Assembly (NCBI GenBank): GCA_963721905.1
Contig: CAVRMF010000020.1
Location: forward strand, 62,001 to 126,000
Source: Roseiarcus sp963721905
GTDB taxonomy: Bacteria; Pseudomonadota; Alphaproteobacteria; Rhizobiales; Beijerinckiaceae
DNA: 64,000 nt
Reading direction: 5' to 3'
Made by a program: the position numbers and the translations under genes. The stretch's first letter is position 1; each line of letters begins with the position of its first letter. Of the stretch, positions 36,301 to 44,626 are shown one piece after another. Below the pieces are notes generated by a model. The model made no database searches. It had not been told where the DNA came from and saw nothing but the letters and a program-made list of their open reading frames with translations.

Positions 36301-36631
36301 CGCCCATGAGACGGGCGAGCATTGGTCCGACCCGGAGCTCTACCGCATCCGCGGCGAAATCCTCTCGGCCGCGGATCCCGCCAGGCTCGCGGCGGCCGAG
36401 GACGCCTTCAAGACCGCGATCGCGGTCGCGCGCGGGCAAGGATCCCGCGTTTTCGCTCTCAGGGCGGCGCTGGCGCTGGCGAAGCTAAGACGTTCGAGCC
36501 ATCGTTCCGCCGAGGCGGCCGCTGCTCTCGCCGCGGCGCTGCAGGGCTTCTTGCCGACGCCGGCGATGCCCGAGATCGGCGAGGCCCTGACGCTGCTCGA
36601 GGCGCTCAAAGCGCCCCAGCTCATGAGTTGA
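33331..36631 (+). pseudogene. SAM - class III cyclase - AAA ATPase - TPR signalling protein, interrupted by one frameshift
   Basis: Starts at ATG 33331 after GAGGGAACCGGG. Domains in order: a sterile-alpha-motif domain (VGEWLHSVGLGQYEAMF, residues 1-57); a class III adenylate/guanylate cyclase-like domain (about 73-245); an AAA ATPase with Walker A GEPGIGKSRLL (about 296) and Walker B LILAVEDLEW (about 416); then TPR-type helices. The first frame runs to 35346, but homology leaves it at DAAYEN (35181) and resumes in the next frame (RQALHLRAAEGLRDS, open 35174-36631). Skipping one base in CTCT (35181-35184) restores a protein of about 1,100 residues. Sequencing error, true mutation or recoding cannot be separated here. 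Confidence 0.8.
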
Positions 36632-36756
36632 ACCGGCCACGGGTTGGCGAGGGAATTTGCGCGCCAATCTGACGCAGCGCCGAGCGCGATCGCGGCTAGC
36701 CGCTTGCCGCCGCGCCGTGCTACGCGACCCACCAAGGTAGCGAGGGGACGGGCGGC

Positions 36757-37446
36757 ATGCCGAGCGCGGAAGTCCATTTTATCCGTCGCGCCCAGTGGCT
36801 GCGCGCCGCGGTCTTGGGGGCGAACGACGGCATCATCTCGACGGCGAGCCTCATTGTCGGAGTCGCCGCGGCCGCAGGCTCGCGCGGTGTAATCCTGACC
36901 GCCGCCTTTGCCGGCCTGACCGCGGGCGCGATGTCGATGGCGGCGGGGGAATATGTCTCCGTCAGCTCCCAGGCCGACTCCGAATCAGCGGACCTCGAGC
37001 GCGAAAGGCGCGGTCTTCGGGAGCACCCCCGCGCGGAACTGCGCGAGCTGACCAAGATCTATGTCGATCGAGGCCTCACGCCCGCTCTGGCGTTGCAGGT
37101 TGCGGAACAGCTGATGGCCAAGGACGCGCTCAGCGCCCACGCGCGCGACGAGCTCGGCTTCAACGAAGAAAGGGCCGCCAATCCGATTCTCGCCGCGAGC
37201 GCCTCCGCCGTCGCCTTCGCTGCCGGCGCCGCGCTGCCGACACTGGCGGCCGTCGTGGCGCCGCGCGAGATGACCGTGGTTACGGTCTCGGTAGCGGCCC
37301 TGATCCTTCTCGCCGTGCTCGGGGCGCTCGGCGCCTGGCTCGGTGGCGCTCCACTCTGGAGGCCCACCCTCCGGGTCGCTTTTTGGGGCGCCCTGGCGAT
37401 GGCGGTGACCGCAGGGATCGGGGCGCTGGTGGGCAGAGCGGTTTAG
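36757..37446 (+). CDS. VIT family (VIT1/CCC1) iron/manganese transporter
   Basis: 229 residues from ATG 36757. Family start EVHFIRRAQWLRAAVLGAND followed by GIISTASLIVGV (first helix), AGAMSMAAGEYVSVSSQ (second helix with conserved Met/Gly/Glu), a charged cytoplasmic loop with conserved Glu residues (SADLERERRGLREHP) that binds metal in plant and fungal homologues, and three C-terminal helices. Predicted inner-membrane exporter of Fe(II) or Mn(II). Direction and ion are inferred from the family. Convergent with pyrD. Confidence 0.92.
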   Translation: MPSAEVHFIRRAQWLRAAVLGANDGIISTASLIVGVAAAAGSRGVILTAAFAGLTAGAMSMAAGEYVSVSSQADSESADLERERRGLREHPRAELRELTKIYVDRGLTPALALQVAEQLMAKDALSAHARDELGFNEERAANPILAASASAVAFAAGAALPTLAAVVAPREMTVVTVSVAALILLAVLGALGAWLGGAPLWRPTLRVAFWGALAMAVTAGIGALVGRAV

Positions 37447-37781
37447 CCCAGGGCATAACGCGCTTGGACGGCCAGGTCAGCCGCTCAGCGGCGGCCTGTT
37501 CGGCGCTCGCCGGATAATATTCGAAAAAGCGGAACATTTGGGCAGGTCCGTGCTATCGTTTTTCCGAAACATCGATCAACTAGTCGAGGATGGACAAAGC
37601 GCTCCAACCCCGCCCGTCTGGTGGTATGGAAAGTCGTCGCAAGCCTTTGAAATCGCTCAAAACGGCGATGGCGATTGCACAGATTGGGAGACGACGCTTA
37701 AGCCTGAGAAAGATCCAGCACGTCGTTGCGCGCGACGCGATTGCTCGTGAATGGGACCGGATTTAGCCGCGCGCGGCAGGC
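37447..37781. other. Intergenic region with one doubtful short ORF
   Basis: About 335 bases between the convergent VIT transporter and pyrD genes. A plus-strand frame of 46 codons (37626-37766, beginning MESRRKPLKSLKTAMAIAQ and ending with WDRI) looks protein-like and basic. It has no clear ribosome site and I do not recognise it. No terminator is evident. Confidence 0.3.
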
Positions 37782-38843
37782 TTAGGGACGTCCAGCCCAG
37801 CGGGCCGCTCGTGTTCCCGTCAACGCGCCGATGGACGAGACGCCGCGTTCTGCGACAGTCTGCGTCAGCCCGGCGAGAATCTCCTCGACGACGCCGACGC
37901 CCCTGAGCGCGAGGCTGGTATAGAGCTGCACCAGCGTGGCGCCCGCCTCGATCTTGGCGAGCGCGGTCGCAGCGTCCTCGACGCCGCCGCAGCCGATCAG
38001 CGGCATCGCTCCGCCGACGGCGAGATAGGCGCGCGCGAGAAGGCGCGTCGACGGCTCGAACAGCGGACGCCCCGACAGGCCTCCGGCTTCGTCGCGATGG
38101 CGCGAGCGCAGCGAAGCGGGCCGGGCGACCGTCGTATTGGAGACGATGAGGCCGTCGGCCCTTCTGCCCAGCGCCACGCCGACGATGTCGTCAAGGCCGC
38201 CTTCGTCGAGATCGGGCGCAATCTTGACGAGCAACGGCCGTCGCGGCTCCGTCTCGTCGCGCGCGGCGACGAGCTTCGCGACAAGCTCGTCGAGCGCCTC
38301 GCGCCTCTGCAGGTCGCGCAGGCCCGGGGTATTGGGCGAGGAAATGTTGATGGTGAAATAGTCGGCCGCCGGCGCGAGAGTTTTGACGCCGAGCACGTAA
38401 TCAGCGACCCGATCGGCCGCGTCCTTGTTGGCCCCGACATTGACGCCGATGACGCCGGCTGGACGCCGCGCTAGGCGCTGTCGCGCGGCCTGGTAACCTT
38501 CGTTATTGAAACCGAGGCGGTTGATCACCGCGACGTCCTCGCGCAGGCGGAAGAGCCGCGGACGCGGGTTTCCCGCCTGCGGACGCGGAGTCAGCGTGCC
38601 CACCTCGACAAAGCCGAAGCCGAGTTTGAGCATCGCGCCGGGAACTTCGGCGTTCTTGTCGAATCCCGCCGCAAGGCCCAGCGGATTCGGGAACCTGAGC
38701 CCGAGGGCGTCGACGGCAAGACAGGAATCACAGGGCTTGGCTGCTCGCGGCGGGGCGATCTTCAATCCTTCGATCGCCGCGCGGTGCGCCATCTCCGGCG
38801 ACAGAAGCTCGATGAAAGGCTGCGCGACCTCGGCCAACCTCAC
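37782..38843 (-). CDS. pyrD: Dihydroorotate dehydrogenase, class 2 (quinone-dependent)
   Basis: Oxidises dihydroorotate to orotate at the inner membrane, passing electrons to quinone. 353 residues from GTG 38843, which overlaps the DUF952 stop (GTGA). The N-terminal helix (AQPFIELLSPEMAHRAAIEG) is the membrane-associating extension of class 2 enzymes. LAAGFDKNAEV binds FMN, NRLGFNNEG is conserved, and the catalytic serine lies in NISSPNTPGLRDLQ. The C-terminus has IGCGGVEDAATALAKIEAGA. Last gene of rhodanese-dnaA-DUF952-pyrD. Confidence 0.96.
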   Translation of the reverse strand: MRLAEVAQPFIELLSPEMAHRAAIEGLKIAPPRAAKPCDSCLAVDALGLRFPNPLGLAAGFDKNAEVPGAMLKLGFGFVEVGTLTPRPQAGNPRPRLFRLREDVAVINRLGFNNEGYQAARQRLARRPAGVIGVNVGANKDAADRVADYVLGVKTLAPAADYFTINISSPNTPGLRDLQRREALDELVAKLVAARDETEPRRPLLVKIAPDLDEGGLDDIVGVALGRRADGLIVSNTTVARPASLRSRHRDEAGGLSGRPLFEPSTRLLARAYLAVGGAMPLIGCGGVEDAATALAKIEAGATLVQLYTSLALRGVGVVEEILAGLTQTVAERGVSSIGALTGTRAARWAGRP

Positions 38844-39184
38844 CCCTCGAGGCCCCCGAAGTCGTGACGGCCGTCCGGCCCGAGCGGCAAAGGGCGCGAC
38901 CATCGGACGGCGCTCATCCGCAACGGCGCATAGAGATGGGGAAAGAGCGCGCCGCCCCGCGACGGCTCCCATCTGAGATCGGCCACAACCGCCTCCGCAT
39001 CGACCGCGACCAGGGTAAGGTCGCCCCGGCCGGCGAACCATTTCGCCGCAGTCTCCGGGGCCTGGGCGGCAGTCGAAAAGTGGATGTAGCCGTCGGCGCG
39101 ATCGACCTCGGCGCCGGCGAACGCCCCGGCCGTTTCCGCCGCGCTCCACTCGTCGCACGCGACGATCTTGAAGATAAGGGTCAT
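38840..39184 (-). CDS. DUF952 family protein
   Basis: 114 residues, beginning MTLIFKIVACDEWSAAE and containing GYIHFSTAAQAPETAAKWF and GALFPHLYAPL, the hallmark of the small DUF952 family. Its fold is related to ADP-ribosyltransferase-like proteins, though no activity is known. Translationally coupled to pyrD by a 4-nt overlap. Located 76 nt downstream of dnaA. Confidence 0.9.
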   Translation of the reverse strand: MTLIFKIVACDEWSAAETAGAFAGAEVDRADGYIHFSTAAQAPETAAKWFAGRGDLTLVAVDAEAVVADLRWEPSRGGALFPHLYAPLRMSAVRWSRPLPLGPDGRHDFGGLEG

Positions 39185-39260
39185 GGTCGTGTGACGAACG
39201 GGTGGTGAGGGAACTTTGCCTGTCGCGCCGGCCTCGGGCCCTCCGGCGCACAGAAACAGC

Positions 39261-40823
39261 TCACTCCTGCAGCATCCGTTTCAGGAGGTCGAGTTCGTCG
39301 CGCAACGTTCCGTCGTTTGCGCATAAGGCCTCGATCTTCCGCACAGCGTGCAGCACCGTGGTGTGGTCGCGTCCGCCAAAACGCCGCCCAATCTCCGGCA
39401 ACGAACGCATGGTCAACGTCTTGGCGAGAAACATCGCTACCTGCCGCGGCTTCACGACAACCGCAGTGCGTCGCGAGGACAGAATGTCGGCGCGCGAAAC
39501 GTTGTAATGATTCGCCACGAGCTTCTGGATGTCCTCAATCTTCACTCGCTTCGGCTCGTGCGCACGGATGAGATCGCGGATCGCGATCTCCGCTGCTTCG
39601 ACCGTGAGCGGCGCCCCGCTCAGCGTCGTGTGCGCAAGCAGCCGGTTGACGGCGCCTTCGAGATCCCGGCCGTTCGAACGGATCGAGTGCGCGACAAAAG
39701 CGAGCACGGCCGGCGAAAGCTCGAAATTCGGCTGGAGAGCGCGAGCCGCCGCGACCCGAGCCTCCAAGATCTTGAGACGCAACGGTTCGTCAAGCGGACC
39801 GATCTCGACGCAAAGGCCCACGCCCAGGCGCGAGCGCACGCGCTCGTCAAGCGATTCGAGGTCGTTCGGCGGTCGGTCGGCGGCGACGATGACGTCGCGT
39901 CCGGCGTCGAGCAGCGCGTTCAAAGCATGACCGAATTCGGCCTGGATCGACTTGCCCTGAAGGAACTGCGCGTCATCGAAGATGAGAAGATCGATCGCCC
40001 GGAGCCGCTCCTTGAATGCGATCGACGTCTGCGACTGCAGCGCAGCGACAAACCCGTACATGAATTTTTCCGCAGTCAGATAGATCGCCGAGCGTCCTTG
40101 GCTTGCCGCGGTATGCGCGACGGCTTGCAACAGATGAGTTTTGCCGAGACCGACCGCTGAGTGGACATAAAGGGGGCAGAAAGCCGCCGAACCGCCGCCG
40201 CTGCGCTCAGCGAGGCTATGCGCGGCGGAAAACGCCAGCCTATTCGACCGGCCGAGTTGAAAGGTCGCAAACGTCAGCCGTCGGTCGAGCGGCGAGCCGA
40301 CCAGCGGTTCGCCGGACGAAGGCGAGGCGGGCGCTCGCGTCGGCGCCCGACGACCGGCGGGAGCGGAGCGATCCTCTCCCCTTATGGCCTCCGCCTTGAA
40401 TGGACCGGCGGCGCAGGGGGTAGGATTCGTCGTCGCGTCCTGTCGAGCCGACGAGCGGACAGACACCAGGATTCGCGCGATAGGGCCGAGACCAGCCGCG
40501 GTCAGGGCCGTCGTGACGTGCCCGACGTAATGGGTGTCAATCCAGCTCTTCAAGAAGCGGGTCGGCACCGAAAGGCGCGCCTGTCCCCCGGCGAGCGATT
40601 CCAGCTCCAGGCGGCCGAACCAGGAATTGAAAACGTCCTCGCCCAATTCCGCGCGCAATCTTTCGCAGCAGCGCCGCCAGCCCGCGGCGATTAAGGGAAC
40701 GCTCGGACCGCCGGAGCCGGAGGCATTGGAATTGGGTTCGTGATACATGTCCATGGACGGGGCCGGGGCGCGAACAGGGTGAGCGGATGACGTGGCGGCG
40801 ACGGGCAAACGGGACACGTTCAT
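39261..40823 (-). CDS. dnaA: Chromosomal replication initiator protein DnaA
   Basis: ATP-dependent initiator that melts the chromosomal origin. 520 residues from ATG 40823, chosen because it lies 5 nt after the rhodanese stop; a GTG at 40865 would overlap that gene. Domain I (WRRCCERLRAELGEDVFNSW, LSVPTRFLKSWIDTHY), a variable linker (about residues 105-170), AAA+ domain with Walker A HSAVGLGKTHLL (usual GGVGLGKT slightly changed) and Walker B LLIFDDAQFL, and DNA-binding domain IV with RSLPEIGRRFGGRDHTTVLH. Neighbours differ from the common dnaA-dnaN order. Confidence 0.97.
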   Translation of the reverse strand: MNVSRLPVAATSSAHPVRAPAPSMDMYHEPNSNASGSGGPSVPLIAAGWRRCCERLRAELGEDVFNSWFGRLELESLAGGQARLSVPTRFLKSWIDTHYVGHVTTALTAAGLGPIARILVSVRSSARQDATTNPTPCAAGPFKAEAIRGEDRSAPAGRRAPTRAPASPSSGEPLVGSPLDRRLTFATFQLGRSNRLAFSAAHSLAERSGGGSAAFCPLYVHSAVGLGKTHLLQAVAHTAASQGRSAIYLTAEKFMYGFVAALQSQTSIAFKERLRAIDLLIFDDAQFLQGKSIQAEFGHALNALLDAGRDVIVAADRPPNDLESLDERVRSRLGVGLCVEIGPLDEPLRLKILEARVAAARALQPNFELSPAVLAFVAHSIRSNGRDLEGAVNRLLAHTTLSGAPLTVEAAEIAIRDLIRAHEPKRVKIEDIQKLVANHYNVSRADILSSRRTAVVVKPRQVAMFLAKTLTMRSLPEIGRRFGGRDHTTVLHAVRKIEALCANDGTLRDELDLLKRMLQE

Positions 40824-40828
40824 GGCGT

Positions 40829-41275
40829 CTACGCCTGCGTCCAAGGCAGATTCCCCGCCTTCCACCCCCCAATGACGCTCCTGTGCCGCGACGGATCCAA
40901 CGGACCTTCAAAACCGTCCGAGACATTGAAACAGGGCGCCCAGCCCACGTTCGTCATTGCGATGGCTGCCTGGCGCGACCGCGCGCCCGATCGGCAAAGG
41001 AAGATGAGCGGGGCGCCGCGCGCAACCTCGGCGGTCTCCAACATCGCCGACAAGCGTGCGGCGAAATGTGCGTCGACCTGCATCGATGGAAAGCCCTGCC
41101 ATTCCAAGAAGAGCGGCGTCTTGCCCAAGGCCTGGAGATCCGGCGCGCCCACATACGTCCATTCCGCCTGCGTCCGCACGTCGATCAGCGCAGACGCCGC
41201 ATCGTTGGCGAGAAGGCCGTAAGCGTCGGTCGCAAGCAAATCTCCCGCATACCCGACAGCGCGCTGAAAAGACAT
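40829..41275 (-). CDS. Rhodanese-like domain protein
   Basis: 148 residues from ATG 41275, preceded by GGGGGAG. Single rhodanese domain: ALIDVRTQAEWTYVGAPDL and the persulfide-carrying active-site loop FLCRSGARSRQAA (Cys about residue 93), then the family-typical tail NVSDGFEGPLDPSRHRS and GWKAGNLPW. A sulfurtransferase role is inferred. Directly upstream of dnaA (5 nt) and almost certainly co-transcribed with it. Confidence 0.92.
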   Translation of the reverse strand: MSFQRAVGYAGDLLATDAYGLLANDAASALIDVRTQAEWTYVGAPDLQALGKTPLFLEWQGFPSMQVDAHFAARLSAMLETAEVARGAPLIFLCRSGARSRQAAIAMTNVGWAPCFNVSDGFEGPLDPSRHRSVIGGWKAGNLPWTQA

Positions 41276-41853
41276 GGTTTCTCCCCCCGTAGCCGATACC
41301 ACGGACGTTCGATCGGTGCCAAACTTCTGAAACCGGGCCGCCTACGTCGAAATCGGTCCCGAAAACCCCGCCTGCCCCATAAGCCCGATTTTATTGCCCT
41401 TAGGAGTCAATCTATTCTAGTCTATTATTTCTACCCTGCAGGACATTGCAAAGGCCTCACAGATTTATTCTCGCCCGTTTCTTGAAGCGAACAAGACTAT
41501 GGCATGTCGGGGACATGGACGCAACCGCGTTCCTTGTCCTCCGAGGCGGTCGAAGTCGAGCAAGATTACGGAGGTTCATACAGATTAACGACGATGTAAG
41601 ACAAAGGCTTGATTCGAGACCCAAGATCAAGCCCGCATCGTCTTCGCACACGCGCACCTCACCCATTCGGAGGCTTAACGGTCACGGTTGATTTTAGGCC
41701 CCGCCGCGTCTTGTGCAGCGCACCCAACCGAGCTTGGTTAATAAATTATTGTTAACTATGGAAATTTTGTGTTCGGCTACCGACCGCCCGCTGTCGTCAT
41801 TTCGTTGCACAACCGTAATGTTGCGTCCGGGCGACAGAGCTGTGACCACGGAA
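41276..41853. promoter_or_regulatory. AT-rich region upstream of rhodanese-dnaA; possible regulatory or origin region
   Basis: 578 gene-free bases. AT-rich tracts occur at 41390-41430 and 41735-41775 (TTAATAAATTATTGTTAA). A consensus DnaA box TTATCCACA lies at 41873-41881, just inside the end of the next gene, and GANTC methylation sites at 41404, 41611 and 41851. It must hold the promoter of the dnaA operon. An origin role is speculative. Confidence 0.35.
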
Positions 41854-44538
41854 TCAAGCCGGCTCCGAGACTTTATCCACAGCTATCACACCAAAAAACG
41901 CGGGCAGCGCCAGAAGATAGGCGACAGCGGCGATTTCGATGACCGCTCCAAGACCGAAATTGGTTGCAATGACGGGCGCGGCGGCAGCGCCGATCACCGA
42001 AAAGCAACCGTTGACCCCCCATGCCCAGATGAACATGTGGGCTTTGCCCAATCGTCCCAGCGTCGTCATCGCGGTCGGCATCGGGAACCCCATCAAGAAG
42101 GCCGGGGGCGCAATGAGCAGGAAGCAGAGGACGAGACGCGCCCCGTAAGGCAGCGCGCCGATTCCGTCCAGCGCGTTGTTGATAAACAGCGCGTAGGAGA
42201 TCAGCAGCGCCCCGACCGCGAGAAACACCAGCGGCATGAAGAGTTGCATCCGCGGCAAGACGCGCTCCGAAGTCAGCGCCCCGAGGCCGGAAAAGACCAA
42301 CATGCCTGTGATCAACACCGAGGCGGAGACGGTCGGATTGCCGAGCGCCATGACGAAATGGGCGATGAGCCCGACCTCAACCATGATATAGCCGGCGCCG
42401 AGACAGGCAAAATAAAGGACGGTGAGCGCCTTGCCGCGCGAATGGGAAAAGATCGTTCTCCAGCCCCAGAGGACCGGAATCGCGAGCAGAACCGTCGCTG
42501 TCAAACAGGCGACGCCGAGGGTCGCCCAGATCAGGAGGTAGCCCCACTCGTCCTGAAGCAGCTCGAGCCGATCGAGAACCCGCGGCAAGTCCGGAGTTTT
42601 GACGTAGGCGGCGAAATAGGGCGTGTCGTTAGTGAGCTCGCGGGTGTCGAACACGTAGCGCGAGGCGATGTCCGCCCATTGGCTGGACACGAGCGCGTGC
42701 CAAGCGAGTCGTCCCATCACAGTCGCCGGCAGGACGCCATCGTCGGATTTGCCGGACGGAGGCGCGGCGTCGGCCCCCTGATCGGCGGGAGCGCTTGCGT
42801 CGACGGCATCGCTCGATCCTGCAGCAGGGGGGCCGCCGGCCGCACCCGCGAAGATCTGCTGCACATAGCCGTCGAGCGTCGCGTCGGTCTGCGAAGGATC
42901 GTAAGCGAATCCCGGCGAGTAGATTTCGTCGAATGACATGTTGTGCGTGTGCGTGCGCAGCTTCTCGACTTCGTCGGGGCTGAACCCTCCACTCTTGTAG
43001 AGCACCGTCGCGGTGGAGAGATATGTGGATGCGACAAAGAACGAATTGGCGAGATGCGCAGAATCCACCTCGCGCGCGGCGGCCGCCATCGTCGCATACA
43101 GCTTCAACACCGATTTGGGCGGCTCTTCCTTGTTCCACAAGGTGACCGACAGCACGCCGCCCGGCGCCAGCGCGCGCATATAGGTCTCCATCGCCTCCCT
43201 GGTGTAGGAGAACTTCTCAACGATGGCGAAACCGCCCGGATTGGACAGACCGACTGAATCCGCCAAGCTAAGGTCGATGACGTCAAAGCGCTCATCGGTG
43301 TGGGCAAGGAAATGACGCCCCTCGTAGTCGATGACGCGCACCTTCGACAGAATGTCGCCGGTGAACTTGCGGATGACGTCGCTTCGGAACGCGTCGAGAA
43401 CCGCCCGATTGCCCTCTGCGATCGTGACGTCGCGAGCGCCCGAATGCAGCGCAACTTCGGTCGAGATGCCGCCGCCGAACTGGGTGATGAAGGTCTTGGG
43501 CGATGACTTGATGATGTAGGGATACACCATCGGCAGGAAGCGGAAATAGGCCGTCTCCTTGTCGGTCAGGTCGCGCATGATGCCAATCGGGCCGTCGCTG
43601 TCGATATAGAGGCCGAGATAGGCGTTGACCGGCATGGTGGGCAGGTTGAAGCCCGCGTTGTCCGAGAGGCCGGGCGCGAAGTGCAGATAGGAGCTCGAAT
43701 AGGCCTCGAGATAGCCGAAGGGCGACGCGCTTTCGTAGACCCGCTTCGCGTCCGGGAATTTCCGCGCATAGGAAACGCCCTTATAGTCATTGACGGCGAG
43801 CGTCTTCAGGCCGAAAGCGGGCGCGAGCGCAAAATGGCCTCCAAAAGCCAACGCGCCGGCGAGCGCATAAGGAATGAGCGCAACGCCGCCTCCGGGCCCC
43901 AGGGCCCAGGCGAGACAAGCCGCAAGCCAGAGTCCCAAGGGCGCCGCGATCAAGTTGGCCGGGACGAACACATACATCGCCAAAAGAAAGATGAGACCGC
44001 ACAATCCCGCCCCCGCCAGGTCGGCGAAATAGACGCGGCCAAACGTACGGTTGCTCTTTAGGAAGACGCAGCCGAGGAAAACGGCCCCGGCCAGAAACGG
44101 AGCCAACTCGGCCAAGAACATTTGCAGAAGCTTCCACTTCTGCGCCGGGTCGGAAACGATGAAGATAGCGTTGAAGCCGAGTTGCTGGACATAGAGATTG
44201 GCGCCGACGGCAAACGGGCCGAAGAGCCCTAGGGCGACTGTCGCCGCGCCACGCCAATGTCTCGTAAACCAGTCTTTGGCGATGGTCATCACCGCGCTGG
44301 TCAGCCCGAAGCCGAGCATGGCGAGGCTCACGACCAGAGAACCGAAATGCGCCCAGCTGCCCACCGCGAAGACGCGCATGATATCGATCTGGAGCGCGAT
44401 GACGGATCCGGCGGCGAGCCCGACTGCGAAATAGAGGCCCATGCGCTCACGCGCGCTGAGCACCGCGTCGCCGTTCGTATCCTCGACCGCTTCCTTGACG
44501 GCCGCGTCAACGGTTGGAATGGGGCGGGCTTCGTTCAT
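41854..44538 (-). CDS. Large membrane protein with embedded spermidine-synthase-like domain
   Basis: 894 residues. An N-terminal block of about seven hydrophobic helices (residues 35-260) is followed by a soluble region (about 265-690) whose core looks like a spermidine synthase/class I methyltransferase fold (TFITQFGGGISTEVALHSGA, VIDLSLADSVG, MRALAPGGVLSVTLWNKEE). A low-complexity Ala/Ser/Asp insert (about 570-600) and a second block of about seven helices (705-890) complete the protein. Related membrane-fused polyamine synthase-like proteins exist in many bacteria, but the substrate is unknown. The motif I glycines are present, so SAM-type binding is possible. Not in an obvious operon. Confidence 0.8.
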   Translation of the reverse strand: MNEARPIPTVDAAVKEAVEDTNGDAVLSARERMGLYFAVGLAAGSVIALQIDIMRVFAVGSWAHFGSLVVSLAMLGFGLTSAVMTIAKDWFTRHWRGAATVALGLFGPFAVGANLYVQQLGFNAIFIVSDPAQKWKLLQMFLAELAPFLAGAVFLGCVFLKSNRTFGRVYFADLAGAGLCGLIFLLAMYVFVPANLIAAPLGLWLAACLAWALGPGGGVALIPYALAGALAFGGHFALAPAFGLKTLAVNDYKGVSYARKFPDAKRVYESASPFGYLEAYSSSYLHFAPGLSDNAGFNLPTMPVNAYLGLYIDSDGPIGIMRDLTDKETAYFRFLPMVYPYIIKSSPKTFITQFGGGISTEVALHSGARDVTIAEGNRAVLDAFRSDVIRKFTGDILSKVRVIDYEGRHFLAHTDERFDVIDLSLADSVGLSNPGGFAIVEKFSYTREAMETYMRALAPGGVLSVTLWNKEEPPKSVLKLYATMAAAAREVDSAHLANSFFVASTYLSTATVLYKSGGFSPDEVEKLRTHTHNMSFDEIYSPGFAYDPSQTDATLDGYVQQIFAGAAGGPPAAGSSDAVDASAPADQGADAAPPSGKSDDGVLPATVMGRLAWHALVSSQWADIASRYVFDTRELTNDTPYFAAYVKTPDLPRVLDRLELLQDEWGYLLIWATLGVACLTATVLLAIPVLWGWRTIFSHSRGKALTVLYFACLGAGYIMVEVGLIAHFVMALGNPTVSASVLITGMLVFSGLGALTSERVLPRMQLFMPLVFLAVGALLISYALFINNALDGIGALPYGARLVLCFLLIAPPAFLMGFPMPTAMTTLGRLGKAHMFIWAWGVNGCFSVIGAAAAPVIATNFGLGAVIEIAAVAYLLALPAFFGVIAVDKVSEPA

Positions 44539-44626
44539 GCGCTCTTTCTAGACCGCTGGCCCTGCCAGACGTGCGGGGCCATTTCGAGGCGGAGCGCCGC
44601 TCGCGTGGGAGGAAGCGAGCCGACTC

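Noticed and set aside
35174..36631. Treating the downstream TPR part as an independent gene from ATG 35174
   Set aside because: No ribosome site, the start lies inside the upstream domain, and skipping a single base joins it seamlessly to the cyclase frame.
37626..37766. 46-codon plus-strand ORF between VIT and pyrD
   Set aside because: Protein-like composition but no ribosome site, no known family and too short to support; mentioned only in the intergenic entry.
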